From the NCBI GenBank assembly GCA_024400565.1, contig JAKSMQ010000018.1, positions 1-35,418 on the forward strand: a stretch of 35,418 nt of DNA, given 5' to 3'. This DNA is from Bacteroidales bacterium. Its GTDB lineage: Bacteria > Bacteroidota > Bacteroidia > Bacteroidales > P3. Both the position numbers and the translations under genes were made by a program. The notes beneath the pieces were generated by a model, which saw only the letters and a program-made list of their open reading frames with translations, ran no database searches and was not told the DNA's origin. Shown here in pieces: positions 14,697 to 23,661 of the stretch (positions are counted from its first letter, which is position 1; each line of letters starts with the position of its first letter).

Positions 14697-15230
14697 TTAG
14701 TCTTCTACAACAAAAGGATACTGATAACGGATGGTGTAGCCATTCTCGGTAGCTTCCTCGATATAGATGCGGACATAAAGGTCTGCGGGATCGTGGATTG
14801 CGGGATTGTTGTAGGCATTCAGGTTACCTTTGGCAACAGCTTTTACAACATAGCCATGCTCTTCCTGGGGAGCAACAGAGGTGGTGTAGCCGGTGGTAGG
14901 AATTTCCTTTACGCTCTTGAGGCTGCCGGTCTTGCCATAATCAGCAATGGTAGCTTCGGTTGCAAATGTGTTCTGCTGGGGAACCTGGTCAAGAACGGGA
15001 TGGCATTCGCCGCCTCTAACTACAATCTGACCGTCAACGAGAGCAATAGAGAGAGTCATAGGATAAGCTGCGGTTGCATCATGCTCCATGAACTCAGTAA
15101 TGGTAAGAGCATTTTCGGGAGTAAGTTCCATTGATGCGAAACCTTCGCGGTCGTCGGCTTTGCCACAGCTGGTGGCGAAAAGGGTAAGGGCTGCGGCCAT
15201 GAAAAGGCCAAAGATGTTACGTTTTTTCAT
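14697..15230 (-). CDS. Lipoprotein of unknown function
   Basis: This 177-residue protein has a type II signal peptide ending in the lipobox FATSC at about residues 18-22, so Cys22 should be lipidated. The mature part has no recognised domain. It looks beta-rich, with ELTPENALTITEFMEHD near the start and a C-terminal DLYVRIYIEEATENGYTIRYQYPFVVED. Its own promoter (15257-15264) and a terminator make it a single-gene unit between yidD and lpxK. Surface or periplasmic location is inferred from the lipobox only. Confidence 0.82.
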   Translation of the reverse strand: MKKRNIFGLFMAAALTLFATSCGKADDREGFASMELTPENALTITEFMEHDATAAYPMTLSIALVDGQIVVRGGECHPVLDQVPQQNTFATEATIADYGKTGSLKSVKEIPTTGYTTSVAPQEEHGYVVKAVAKGNLNAYNNPAIHDPADLYVRIYIEEATENGYTIRYQYPFVVED

Positions 15231-15256
15231 TGTAATATGTTTTTATGTTTAAAGTG

Positions 15257-15290
15257 CAAAGATACGAACTTTTTTGAAATGATGAACAAA
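15257..15290 (-). promoter_or_regulatory. Promoter of the lipoprotein gene
   Basis: The reverse complement of 15257-15264 is TATCTTTG. A TTTG (reverse complement of caaa at 15287-15290) lies 22 nt upstream. The ATG follows about 30 nt downstream. Confidence 0.6.
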
Positions 15291-15320
15291 AAAGCAAAAA
15301 ATACTCTTCAAATGAGGATA

Positions 15321-15545
15321 TCAGGGTACGGGGTCGTAGCCTGAACCACCCCATGGATTGCATCGGAGAATGCGTTTGAATGCCATCCATCCTCCTTTTA
15401 CAGGCCCGTATTTGATAATGGCCTCCTTGGCATATTGGGAGCAGGTAGGAGTGTAGCGGCAGGCTGCCGGAGTAAAAGGCGATATGCAGTTCTGGTAGAA
15501 TTTTATGAGCATCAGAAACGGCCAGGAGAAAATCTTTTTCAACAT
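15321..15545 (-). CDS. yidD: Membrane protein insertion efficiency factor YidD
   Basis: This 74-residue protein of the YidD family has the hallmark pattern [31 protein letters not shown], then [28 protein letters not shown]. It includes the conserved cysteines and the [13 protein letters not shown] end. YidD is a membrane-associated helper for YidC-dependent insertion. It starts 6 bp after rnpA, the usual partner in many bacteria, and is the last gene of this operon. Confidence 0.96.
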   Translation of the reverse strand: MLKKIFSWPFLMLIKFYQNCISPFTPAACRYTPTCSQYAKEAIIKYGPVKGGWMAFKRILRCNPWGGSGYDPVP

Positions 15546-15551
15546 CTTTCC

Positions 15552-15983
15552 CTATTCTTTATTATCATTTTCTTCACACGAGGAGGAACATTTCTTGAGG
15601 ATTTCCTGCTTCAGTTTGGTCAGCATCTTTGCGCTCTTAGGGTACAGGACAGAGTAGGGGAAGACCTCGTTGTGCATATACGAGAGGGAGAGTATCAGCC
15701 GCAGACGGTTTTCTTCAAGAAACTGGTACAATTCGGGTTTCTGCAGACGGTAGCATTCGCGCATAAGGCGCTTGGTCCTATTCCGGTCTACAGCATGACG
15801 CAACTTGCGTTTGGGAGCAACTATCAGCACCTGGGCCTGGCTCTCGAAAGGGAGGGAATCTCCTTCGGGTATTACCATCCAGCGTACGCTAAAAGGGAAC
15901 ACCATGAGGCGCTCCCCTTGTTGGAATACTGTGTCTATCAGCTTTTGGCTGCACAGTCGTTCGCCTTTGCTGAAAGTATACAT
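15552..15983 (-). CDS. rnpA: Ribonuclease P protein component
   Basis: RnpA is the protein subunit of RNase P and helps bind tRNA precursors. The 143-residue sequence opens with FSKGERLCSQKLIDTVFQQGERLM and carries the signature RKLRHAVDRNRTKRLMRECYR, including the RNR motif. A short basic/acidic tail follows. It begins 8 bp after hemD and is followed by yidD. I recall this hemD-rnpA-yidD order from Bacteroidales genomes. Confidence 0.96.
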   Translation of the reverse strand: MYTFSKGERLCSQKLIDTVFQQGERLMVFPFSVRWMVIPEGDSLPFESQAQVLIVAPKRKLRHAVDRNRTKRLMRECYRLQKPELYQFLEENRLRLILSLSYMHNEVFPYSVLYPKSAKMLTKLKQEILKKCSSSCEENDNKE

Positions 15984-15991
15984 CGTTGGGA

Positions 15992-17182
15992 TTATTCTTC
16001 CTTTTTAGTTGCTCGTGTACGAGTGGCAGTTTTCTTTACGGCTGTAGTCTTTGTGGCAGTCTTGGCCTTGGGTTCAGCCTTGGTGACTGTAGTCTTGGCT
16101 GTCTTTTCTGCAGCTGTCTTGGTAGCGCGGGTAGTAGTGGCGGCAGCCTGCTTTGCGGCTTCCATACGCTTGGTTACCTCTTCGGGAGACAGACCTTCCG
16201 ACTCGGCCAGCTTGCGGGCCTTTTCGGCAGCACGTATCTGACGGCGTTCGGCTGCTTTGGCCTTCTTCTGCTCCATCAGCTGTTTGTACTTGGCCTTGCT
16301 GGTAAATACCGACTTGGTTGCCTTGCGCTGGGGAGTGGTAGCGGGCGTGTCGTTCGAGGTAGAGGAAGAACTGGTGGTACTCTTGCGGAGAGAGGTCTTC
16401 GACTTCAGGATCTTGGGCTTCTGGTCGATCATAGGACCGGAGTCTTTGCCCATAATGAAGTTCTCAACGGCCATAGCCATGGAGGGAGACTCCTTGGTGG
16501 GAGCTATCACGGTAGCCTTGATTCCTGCAGCAGAAAGAGCCTTGTTGGTAGCAGGACCGAAAGCGGCTACGAGGATGACCTCTTCTTTGGCCTTGGGGAA
16601 ATTCTGAAGCAGAGAGCGGACTCCTATGGGAGAGAACAGGCAGATCATATCGTAGTCCTTGAGACTGAGATGTTTCAGGTCGCGGGGAACGGAACGATAC
16701 ATGGGAGCCTTTGTGTATTTGAATTTCGACTTGTCGAGCAGCTTGGTATATTCGGTCTGCTTTTCGTCGGAACAGGGGAAGATGAATTTCTCGTCGCGAT
16801 GTTTGGTCATGATATCTATCAGCTCACCAAAAGTCTGGTTGCCGGGGAAGACCTTGCGCTTGCGATACTGGATATAGTTCTGAAGGTAGAGTGCTATGCT
16901 TTCGGTGGTACAGAAATATTTCATGGATTCGGGTATCACCTCGCGCAACTCTTTTGCCATACGGAAGAAATGGTCAACGGAGTTCTTGCTATTGAAAATG
17001 ACTGCAGTATGATCGGTAAGATGAATACGTGTCTTGCGAAATTCAGACACAGAAATTCCCTGCACTTCAAAAAACTTGTAGAAAGTAAGGTTAACTTTGT
17101 GTTTTTGGATGAGGTTTTTGTAGGGGGATTTCTCCAAATCTTCGGGTTCAGGCTGAGAAATTAGAATATTTTTGAGCTTCAT
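15992..17182 (-). CDS. hemD: Uroporphyrinogen-III synthase with long basic C-terminal tail
   Basis: Residues 1 to about 245 are a HemD domain, the enzyme that closes hydroxymethylbilane to uroporphyrinogen III in haem synthesis. Visible family features are ILISQPEPED near the start, TAVIFNSKNSVDHFF, FPGNQTFGELIDIM, and LFSPIGVRSLLQNF followed by VAAFGPATNKAL. The remaining 145 residues or so are not part of the enzyme. They form a low-complexity Lys/Ala/Thr-rich extension, first KPKILKSKTSLRKSTTSSSS, then an Ala/Lys/Arg helix, then repeats such as KTATKTTAVKKTATRTRATKK. The tail resembles histone H1-like bacterial tails. The frame is open with no sign of frameshift, and rnpA starts 8 bp after the stop. 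HemD assignment is firm; the purpose of the tail is unknown. Confidence 0.88.
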   Translation of the reverse strand: MKLKNILISQPEPEDLEKSPYKNLIQKHKVNLTFYKFFEVQGISVSEFRKTRIHLTDHTAVIFNSKNSVDHFFRMAKELREVIPESMKYFCTTESIALYLQNYIQYRKRKVFPGNQTFGELIDIMTKHRDEKFIFPCSDEKQTEYTKLLDKSKFKYTKAPMYRSVPRDLKHLSLKDYDMICLFSPIGVRSLLQNFPKAKEEVILVAAFGPATNKALSAAGIKATVIAPTKESPSMAMAVENFIMGKDSGPMIDQKPKILKSKTSLRKSTTSSSSTSNDTPATTPQRKATKSVFTSKAKYKQLMEQKKAKAAERRQIRAAEKARKLAESEGLSPEEVTKRMEAAKQAAATTTRATKTAAEKTAKTTVTKAEPKAKTATKTTAVKKTATRTRATKKEE

Positions 17183-17218
17183 GGACCTCTTTTATTGTAT
17201 GTATAACTCTTTGATAGA

Positions 17219-18349
17219 TTATGATATAAGTACCTTTAACGCTATCAGTAACGGCACGATTTCAAGAATGCAAAGATAGTAAAATAAATAAAATTTAGAG
17301 TTTTTTATATTAGAAATTGTCAAAAAAATTCCTCTTACTAATCTCATCAGCATTAATAATCCGAGCAATCCGCCAAAGGTGTAAACCAGCCCCTTGGGCA
17401 ACGTGCAATAGCTTACCAGCATCAGCATGGGAAGGGCTATCATGCCTGAGATATAGTCGAAAATGTAGGTGTTGGCTATGTAGATGCTTGTGGCAGGACT
17501 ATTCTCGAAAATGGCTCCCAGCAGGTGGACACACCCATTCCGAACAAAGAAATAGAATATCAGGCCAGCAAGGGCAATTCCGAAATAGGCCAATCCGTCG
17601 AGGGGTGTCTGTATCAGGGTAGGAATCTTGATGGCAAAGGGTACTAACGCTATGGTTGCCATATTGATAAGAGCCATAGGCAGAAGGGGACGGAGGTCGC
17701 GGGTGTTGGTATCGCGCAACAGGCGGTAGAGAACGCGGGGATTGAAAAGAGCCTGGATGATTTCTGTCGTCTTGATGCTGAGGGTGTTTATCAGTACGCT
17801 GAGCAGAATGAGCAATACGACCAGCACTCCGAATATCCAGTCGGGAGTACCGTTCAGATGTCTTGCCTCCGAGGCATTATCGAGAGTACTTGTCTGCAGT
17901 TTGTGTTCGGTAAACAGGCTCTCGCGGCTTTGGGGAACAACGTCGTTGAACTGGGCAAAGACGGAGTCGATACAGAATGTCTCTTGAGGAATGTCCTTTT
18001 GCACAAACTGATAGGGCTCCTGGTTCAGGAAAATCATTTCTTGGCGGGGACCGTCGGAGAGGCTCTCCTCTTCGGACTGGGTCTCCTTCTCCTGGGCTTT
18101 TCCCTCCTTCTCTTTAGCCTTTTCTTTGGCCTTCTCCTCTTTCTTCTTTTCTTCTTTCTTTTTCTTCTCTTCGGCCTTCTTCTTTTCTTCTGCTTTCTTG
18201 GCTTTATCTTCGCGCTCTTTGGCCTCTGCTGTAGCTATCGCAGCCTGCTGATTTACCGGAGTTTCCTCTACGACAGGTACGACATTGGCGGCCGAGTGGC
18301 GCGTGCTGTCGGGTGTTTGAGGAATCCAGTATATGATGTTGTCAGGCAT
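17219..18349 (-). CDS. DUF4271 membrane protein with Lys/Glu-rich N-terminus
   Basis: This 376-residue protein has a soluble N-terminal half with an extreme Lys/Glu segment at about residues 42-95 (repeats of KKAEEKKK and EEKKKEEK). About six membrane helices follow from residue 165, starting at WIFGVLVVLLILLSVLINTL and ending with FYYLCILEIVPLLIALKVLI. The membrane half matches the DUF4271 family, which in Bacteroidales sits directly ahead of hemD. Function is not known. It starts 4 bp after the C25 protease gene and is 36 bp from hemD, so it is clearly co-transcribed. Confidence 0.85.
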   Translation of the reverse strand: MPDNIIYWIPQTPDSTRHSAANVVPVVEETPVNQQAAIATAEAKEREDKAKKAEEKKKAEEKKKKEEKKKEEKAKEKAKEKEGKAQEKETQSEEESLSDGPRQEMIFLNQEPYQFVQKDIPQETFCIDSVFAQFNDVVPQSRESLFTEHKLQTSTLDNASEARHLNGTPDWIFGVLVVLLILLSVLINTLSIKTTEIIQALFNPRVLYRLLRDTNTRDLRPLLPMALINMATIALVPFAIKIPTLIQTPLDGLAYFGIALAGLIFYFFVRNGCVHLLGAIFENSPATSIYIANTYIFDYISGMIALPMLMLVSYCTLPKGLVYTFGGLLGLLMLMRLVRGIFLTISNIKNSKFYLFYYLCILEIVPLLIALKVLIS

Positions 18350-18353
18350 CTTT

Positions 18354-20549
18354 TCAATGGGTTATTAGCAGTCGTTCTACAATAGAGGATGAGGCGGTCT
18401 TTACCGCCACATAATAAACTCCTAAACGCAAATGGGGCAAAGAATATTGTATGGAAGAGCAAAAATTGTTGCCTAAATCGGCCACAAGCCGTCCGTGAAC
18501 ATCATAAATGCTAATCGAAGCCTTGACGGGCTGCGGGCCTAAATCTATTGTGATTCTGTCTTTTGCCGGGTTAGGATAGAGGACAAAAGAGGGCTGGGGC
18601 GTAGGGCTGACGGCCACAGGATAGTCGCAGACTCTCATCGTGTCTATCCAGGGCTTCATATAGGGCCTGGATGCTGTCAGGGTGACTAGACTGTCGGAGG
18701 GTGTGGCATTCAGACGGATTGTTCCTTCTCCAAGGCTGTCGAGAAGCGTTACTCCGAGCAGGGCTCCCTGTTCAGCCAGAGCCACATACGAATTGGGCGT
18801 TCCGGATAGGGCAATTGAGCTCGTGCTCATGGTTATCGAGTCGTGGCATACAAGATTAATTGCCTCTGCACGACCCTGATAAGGCACAAGCGAAGGGTCT
18901 CCGAAGAGATGGTAGATCTCCCAGTAGAAGTCGGCAAACTGCGACCCCGACTCCGTAACGGCATAGTTGCCGGCCATCAGAATCTGTCCGGCCGTAAGGG
19001 CCTGTTGCAGACGGGACTCTCCATGAGAGTGGAGCATCAGGTCGAAGGCTCCGCAAGAGGCTGAATCGTAGGCTGGTTGGGTCGAAAGAGGTTTGCTCCC
19101 AACAGCCCAGTAGTAGTCTTCGTTCCAGAGGGTCTGGTTGGTAGCGCCTATCACGCCTATGGCTCCGCCATTCCTTTTGCGTAGGAGGGTCTCTCCCAGC
19201 GAGGTGGCCACATAGTCGTTGCCCTGGCAGCAATTGTTGATTACAAATGCGAATTTTCCATCGTCGGGGAGGGAGAGAAAGTCGTTGTTCGAGATGGTAG
19301 GATATTGCAGACAATAGGGCTTTCCGTGGCCGGTATAGTTGACGAAGCCGTTGCCTTGCTCCAGGGCAGCTAACACGCTGTCTTTGCGCAGCAACGACCA
19401 GTCGGCCGGTATGGTGTCGAAGGCCGGGTTGAGGAAATGGGTAATCTCGGCCGTGGGCATGGCGTGGGCAAAAGCCCTATGCAGATAGTCTATCTGGCCG
19501 TTGGTTACCACGGGGGCGGGGCTCAGGCTCTCGTTGCCGGCCATCAGAAGAACCCGGTCCAGATAGCCGTCGTCGGCCATCTGGTAGCGCTCGTATCCGA
19601 TTATCTTGCTCAAGGCCTGAACCAGTTGAATGGTGTCTTCGACCGGGATTCTTCCCAGAAGGGCGTCGGGGAACACATCGCCCGTAAATTCAGCATAGTA
19701 GAGGTCTGTCAGAGAGGAAGGAAGGCCGCTCACGTTGTGGCGTCCGGGGAAGGGCTCTATATGGTTTATGTCGCCCACAAGCAGAATGAACCGTGCAAAG
19801 GAACCCTCGGCGTGGGTGCTGTCATAGAGGGCCTGCAACATCGATTTGATAGAGTCTCTCTGATAGGTGTCGACATACATCTCTCTAACCTCGAATCCCT
19901 GTTCTCTTTTCCATTGTACGAATGGCTGAAGAGATGGTCGGAACTCGGGTCGGGAAACCACCAGGTACCCGGGCGCTCTCCCCGTGAAAGTGAGTCCGTT
20001 GAGAAAATCGTTCTTGCTCTCAGCCATAGGGGTTGCTCCGGTCAGCCTTCTCTGCATTTTTCTCCTTATTACCAGCGTGTCGCCCCGCAATTCGAAGGGA
20101 CACAGGCTTATCTGGGCAAGACTGTTGTCGCGCAGGGTTCCCAGCAGACGCCATTCAGCTTCCTCGCAGGAGGGAACCATGGCGGGCGTACCGTCCTTGA
20201 ATAAGGGTTGGGCAACGAGTTGGATAGGGGATTCCAGTATCCGGTATTCTTCTTCGCACATCGTGCTTTCCCATTGGGGCTCAGCTTCAATGGGGAGAGA
20301 AACCGTCTGCCGCCATACGGGCAGGGAGGCCTGACCCGGACTTTGGGTGGAGTAGGGGAGTCCTTCGGCTACGATTCTGAGCGTGCCGTCCTCCTGGGCG
20401 ATGAGCTCGAAATCGCCTAAGGTTAAGGTATATACTGTCTCGCCGCAGTTCTGCTTTACCTCTACAATAGTCTTTTGCTGGCCCCACGAGCAAGCCAGGG
20501 GAATCAGCATAGCGCAAAGAGCAAGAAGTCGCTTTATTGAGGTAGGCAT
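18354..20549 (-). CDS. C25 (gingipain-type) cysteine protease with T9SS tail
   Basis: This 731-residue secreted protease has a signal peptide (about 1-23, LACSWGQ) and an N-terminal prodomain. The peptidase C25 domain runs from about residue 195 (APGYLVVSRPEFRPSLQPFVQWKREQG). It continues through FILLVGDINHIEPFPG, DLYYAEFTGDVFPDALLGRIPV and FVNYTGHGKPYC to FVINNCCQGNDYVATSLGETLL. His408 (TGHG) and Cys440 (first Cys of NNCCQG) match the gingipain dyad, with a spacing of 32 residues. An IgG-like segment precedes the T9SS sorting domain (FVLYPNPAKDRI, ISIYDVHGRL, LRLGVYYVAV). PorU also has a C25 domain but is longer and lacks this tail. It heads the operon to DUF4271, hemD, rnpA and yidD. Arg or Lys specificity cannot be read. 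Confidence 0.88.
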   Translation of the reverse strand: MPTSIKRLLALCAMLIPLACSWGQQKTIVEVKQNCGETVYTLTLGDFELIAQEDGTLRIVAEGLPYSTQSPGQASLPVWRQTVSLPIEAEPQWESTMCEEEYRILESPIQLVAQPLFKDGTPAMVPSCEEAEWRLLGTLRDNSLAQISLCPFELRGDTLVIRRKMQRRLTGATPMAESKNDFLNGLTFTGRAPGYLVVSRPEFRPSLQPFVQWKREQGFEVREMYVDTYQRDSIKSMLQALYDSTHAEGSFARFILLVGDINHIEPFPGRHNVSGLPSSLTDLYYAEFTGDVFPDALLGRIPVEDTIQLVQALSKIIGYERYQMADDGYLDRVLLMAGNESLSPAPVVTNGQIDYLHRAFAHAMPTAEITHFLNPAFDTIPADWSLLRKDSVLAALEQGNGFVNYTGHGKPYCLQYPTISNNDFLSLPDDGKFAFVINNCCQGNDYVATSLGETLLRKRNGGAIGVIGATNQTLWNEDYYWAVGSKPLSTQPAYDSASCGAFDLMLHSHGESRLQQALTAGQILMAGNYAVTESGSQFADFYWEIYHLFGDPSLVPYQGRAEAINLVCHDSITMSTSSIALSGTPNSYVALAEQGALLGVTLLDSLGEGTIRLNATPSDSLVTLTASRPYMKPWIDTMRVCDYPVAVSPTPQPSFVLYPNPAKDRITIDLGPQPVKASISIYDVHGRLVADLGNNFCSSIQYSLPHLRLGVYYVAVKTASSSIVERLLITH

Positions 20550-20728
20550 AATGATAGTCGGATTTATTATCTAATAACGCCGAAGTCCGATAAATATTGT
20601 GTGGCAGACAGGCGGCCTTTCCTTTATGTCGTCTGTTCTTGATGGGAAGAGACTCTCTTTCAGTTTGTTGTCGGTCTGACTCCTGAAATTATCATTTCAT
20701 CATCCCATTGAGTCCGTTTTGGGTCTGT

Positions 20729-20841
20729 ATAGAGAGCATATAAACAGCATACAGACAGCATACAGACAGCACATAGGCAGCACGAATGGGGGCAAAAGTG
20801 GACTCTATGTGGACGCTAGGCCGACTTTATGCCGAGTCTAG
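20729..20841. repeat. Two abutting arrays of 11-bp units
   Basis: Five units of the type acagacagcat run from 20729 to 20783 without phase break. After a 14-nt spacer, four units (gtggactctat, gtggacgctag, gccgactttat, gccgagtctag) run from 20798 to 20841. The first array matches the units at 2809-2921. The second matches the right arm at 26200-26232, where gtggacgctag and gccgatgctat also stand in tandem. Confidence 0.75.
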
Positions 20842-20941
20842 GCCCTTGGAGCGTGGCCGTTACTCAATCCTTATTCAAGGACTCTTCCACGGCAGACGAC
20901 GGATTTTTGATGCTTTTTTCCTCCATGTGATGCTTTTTTTG

Positions 20942-20949
20942 TATATTTG
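20942..20949 (+). promoter_or_regulatory. -7 box for hisS
   Basis: TATATTTGCAT fits TAnnTTTG and lies about 77 nt before the hisS ATG. A clear -33 element is not seen. Confidence 0.55.
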
Positions 20950-21026
20950 CATCGCTTTATGCCCTGGATTTTCGCAGAGTATAAGCGTCGTAATCTATTA
21001 GAATATAATAAATACATGGCAATATC

Positions 21027-22379
21027 ATGGCAACAATGAAGTGCTCCATTCCTAAAGGAACCCGCGATTTTCTCCCCTTCGAGATGGCTCGTCGCAACTA
21101 TATCTTCGATACTATCCGCGAAGTATTCAAGACCTTTGCCTTCGAACCCATCGAGACTCCCTCGCTCGAAAACCTCTCCACCCTTATGGGCAAGTATGGC
21201 GAGGAGGGCGACAAACTGCTCTTCAAGGTTCTGAACTCGGGCGATTTTATGAAGGATGTCGACTTCAGCCAGGATTATCACAAGGTAGCTCCAGCCATCT
21301 GCGAGCGTGGTCTCCGCTACGACCTCACGGTACCTTTTGCCCGTTTCGTGGTTCAGCATCGCGACCAGATTACGTTCCCCTTCCGCCGCTATCAGCTGCA
21401 GCCCGTATGGCGTGCCGACCGTCCCCAGAAGGGCCGTTACCGCGAGTTCTACCAGTGTGATGCTGATATGATTGGCTCTACCTCGCTGCTCAACGAACTC
21501 GAGCTGGTACAGATGATCGACCTCGTGTTCCAGCGTCTCGATATCGAGGTAACTCTTAAGATTAACAACCGCAAGATTCTTGCCGGTATTGCCGACCTTA
21601 TCGGCGCTCCCGACAAGCTTGTTGATATTACTGTGGCTATCGATAAACTCGACAAGATAGGTCTCGAGAAGGTTAGAGAGGAACTGGCCGGCCGCGGTCT
21701 CACCCCCGAGCAGGTGTCAGCCCTCGATCCTGTATTCAACCTTTCGGGTAGTGCTGACGACAAGCTGTCTCAGCTCCAGGCTCTCTTTGCCGAGGTTCCT
21801 ACAGGCCTCAAGGGTGTTGAGGAAATGCGCGAGCTCTTCTCCCTCATAGCTACCGTACAGCCCAAGTGTCATGTAGAACTCGACCTTACTCTGGCCCGTG
21901 GCCTCAACTACTACACGGGAGCCATCTTTGAGGTCAAGGCCCACAATGTCAGCATAGGAAGCATCTGTGGTGGCGGCCGCTACGACAATCTTACCGGCAT
22001 CTTCGGCATGCCCGACGTGAGTGGCGTCGGCATCTCCTTCGGAGCCGACCGAATCTACGACGTGCTGACCGAACTTGAAAAATTCCCCGCTACGCTTGGC
22101 CAGGCAGCCCAATGTCTCTTCATCAATTTCGGAACCGAGAGCCAGGCTTATTGTCTCCGTTGCGCAGCCCAGTTGCGTCAGGCAGGAGTCTCCACCCTTA
22201 TCTATCCCGAGGCTGCCAAGATGCGCAAGCAGATGGAGTTTGCCTCGAAGAAGAATATTCCTTTCGTATGCTTTGTAGGCGAGAGCGAGATTGCAGCCAA
22301 TACCGTTACGGTAAAGAATATGGCTACAGGCGAACAGCAGACCGTAGCTCTCGAAAACCTTGCCGATTCAGTTCGATAA
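21027..22379 (+). CDS. hisS: Histidyl-tRNA synthetase
   Basis: This 450-residue class II aminoacyl-tRNA synthetase charges tRNA-His. It opens with [23 protein letters not shown]. Motif 2 is seen in [29 protein letters not shown]. The histidine-specific motifs are [15 protein letters not shown] and [13 protein letters not shown] (about residue 315), and motif 3 is [15 protein letters not shown]. The C-terminal anticodon-binding domain includes [29 protein letters not shown]. The ATG at 21027 gives the expected short N-terminus; a nearby ATG at 21016 is in another frame. The next gene starts 22 bp later, probably in the same transcript. Confidence 0.97.
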   Translation: MATMKCSIPKGTRDFLPFEMARRNYIFDTIREVFKTFAFEPIETPSLENLSTLMGKYGEEGDKLLFKVLNSGDFMKDVDFSQDYHKVAPAICERGLRYDLTVPFARFVVQHRDQITFPFRRYQLQPVWRADRPQKGRYREFYQCDADMIGSTSLLNELELVQMIDLVFQRLDIEVTLKINNRKILAGIADLIGAPDKLVDITVAIDKLDKIGLEKVREELAGRGLTPEQVSALDPVFNLSGSADDKLSQLQALFAEVPTGLKGVEEMRELFSLIATVQPKCHVELDLTLARGLNYYTGAIFEVKAHNVSIGSICGGGRYDNLTGIFGMPDVSGVGISFGADRIYDVLTELEKFPATLGQAAQCLFINFGTESQAYCLRCAAQLRQAGVSTLIYPEAAKMRKQMEFASKKNIPFVCFVGESEIAANTVTVKNMATGEQQTVALENLADSVR

Positions 22380-22401
22380 TACCCCACCCCCGTAACCTCT
22401 C

Positions 22402-23661
22402 ATGAAGCGTCTTCTCCTAACTGTCCTGTTACTTTTTGCCGGCTTGTCTGCATGGGCTCAGGTTGATTCGTTGCCCATGATAGAGGAACCCCAGCAACCT
22501 CTTGAGGTTGTTCCCTTGCCCGATACCAATGCGGCTACTATTCTGCAACTTGAGTTTGAACGCGACTCCCTCAAGGAACTCTTGCTCCAATCTTCGAACG
22601 AGATGCGTCTCTTTACCGATTCTGTCTCCTATCTATACAACGAGTTGGTAAAGGCAGAAAAGCAATTTGCGGCCAATGCCCGTTTGCGAGACTCCCTTGT
22701 AGCGGCCAACGACCACTATCAGATAGAGCTCACAGAAAAGAACCGTATGCTCGAAGAGAAGAATCGTCTGCTCCTTGAGAAAGAGGCCCTTGTGGCAGAG
22801 AAGGAGAAATTGTATAGAGATGCCCTCTCCAGTTCTACCATCGATCGTGCTAAGCTTGAAGCCGATATTACTGCCCGTCAGGCAAGTATCGATGCCAAGA
22901 GTCGCGAGATAGAGTTTCTCCAGCGTGGTATCGACGACAAAACCTCCTCGCTCTCTGATCAGAAAGCCGCCTACGAACGCCTCTCTCAAGAAAACAGATA
23001 CTATCTTAATGTAATTGACTCTCTCCGTAATAGGGTAGTTGCAATCGACAAAGAGAATATCCGCAAGCAGGAAGAGAACAAGTATCTTGCTCAGCGTGCT
23101 AAAGAGGCCGAAGAGAAGGTGGCAACTGCTACCAACCGTAAGAAGAAGGTCCGCCCCATTCAGGGTATCGCCATGCGCTTCTATCGTACTCCTGAATGGA
23201 CCATCAGTCTTACCCCCAAGACCGACGGAAGCGGCTACGAGAAGCAGATATGGAACCGTAATGCCGGCAATATGGAATTCGACTTTATTACGGGTGCTTC
23301 TGTAATGCTTTGGGATCTTACCCCCGTTCTCAACAAACCGGATACGGCTAGAACCCTGCTTACCGATATCCGTAGTTTCGACCAGCAGTTCTCCTACGAC
23401 CTGGGTCTTCATGTGGCCTTTGGCGGCAGCAACCTGTTCAAGAATTTCTATGTAGGACCCTCGTTCCGCTTTATGGACTTCTTCTATTTTACTATGGGTA
23501 TTAATGTGTGTGAGTTTGAGGTGTTGAAAGAGGGCGTACACAACTACGATATTCTTGATGCTTCGCAGAATATGACCGATGTCATCTGTAAGAAGTGGCT
23601 CGTCAAACCCTTCTTCTCATTCAGCATCGACCTCGACTTCCTGTCGTATATCAAACGCTAA
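22402..23661 (+). CDS. Secreted coiled-coil protein with barrel-like C-terminus
   Basis: This 419-residue protein has a signal peptide (about 1-20, LSAWAQ). A long heptad-rich coiled coil spans about residues 50-245, with repeated E/K/R/L patterns such as EKNRMLEEKNRLLLEKEALVAEKEKLY. The C-terminal 165 residues start at RPIQGIAMRFYRTPEWTISL and alternate aromatic and polar residues. Segments include FSYDLGLHVAFGGSNLFKNFYVGPSFRFMDFFYFTMGINV, and the end is FFSFSIDLDFLSYIKR, as in outer-membrane beta strands. I do not recognise a named family. An envelope-spanning or outer-membrane anchored role is an inference. It follows hisS by 22 bp. Confidence 0.8.
   Translation: MKRLLLTVLLLFAGLSAWAQVDSLPMIEEPQQPLEVVPLPDTNAATILQLEFERDSLKELLLQSSNEMRLFTDSVSYLYNELVKAEKQFAANARLRDSLVAANDHYQIELTEKNRMLEEKNRLLLEKEALVAEKEKLYRDALSSSTIDRAKLEADITARQASIDAKSREIEFLQRGIDDKTSSLSDQKAAYERLSQENRYYLNVIDSLRNRVVAIDKENIRKQEENKYLAQRAKEAEEKVATATNRKKKVRPIQGIAMRFYRTPEWTISLTPKTDGSGYEKQIWNRNAGNMEFDFITGASVMLWDLTPVLNKPDTARTLLTDIRSFDQQFSYDLGLHVAFGGSNLFKNFYVGPSFRFMDFFYFTMGINVCEFEVLKEGVHNYDILDASQNMTDVICKKWLVKPFFSFSIDLDFLSYIKR

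Larger units (their letters stand above)
20550..21026. other. Divergent intergenic region with 11-bp repeats
   Basis: This 477-bp gap lies between the divergently transcribed C25 protease gene and hisS. It holds an array of 11-bp units (20729-20841) and the hisS promoter (20942-20949). I see no clear promoter box for the protease operon within the first 150 bp and no gene. Confidence 0.7.
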
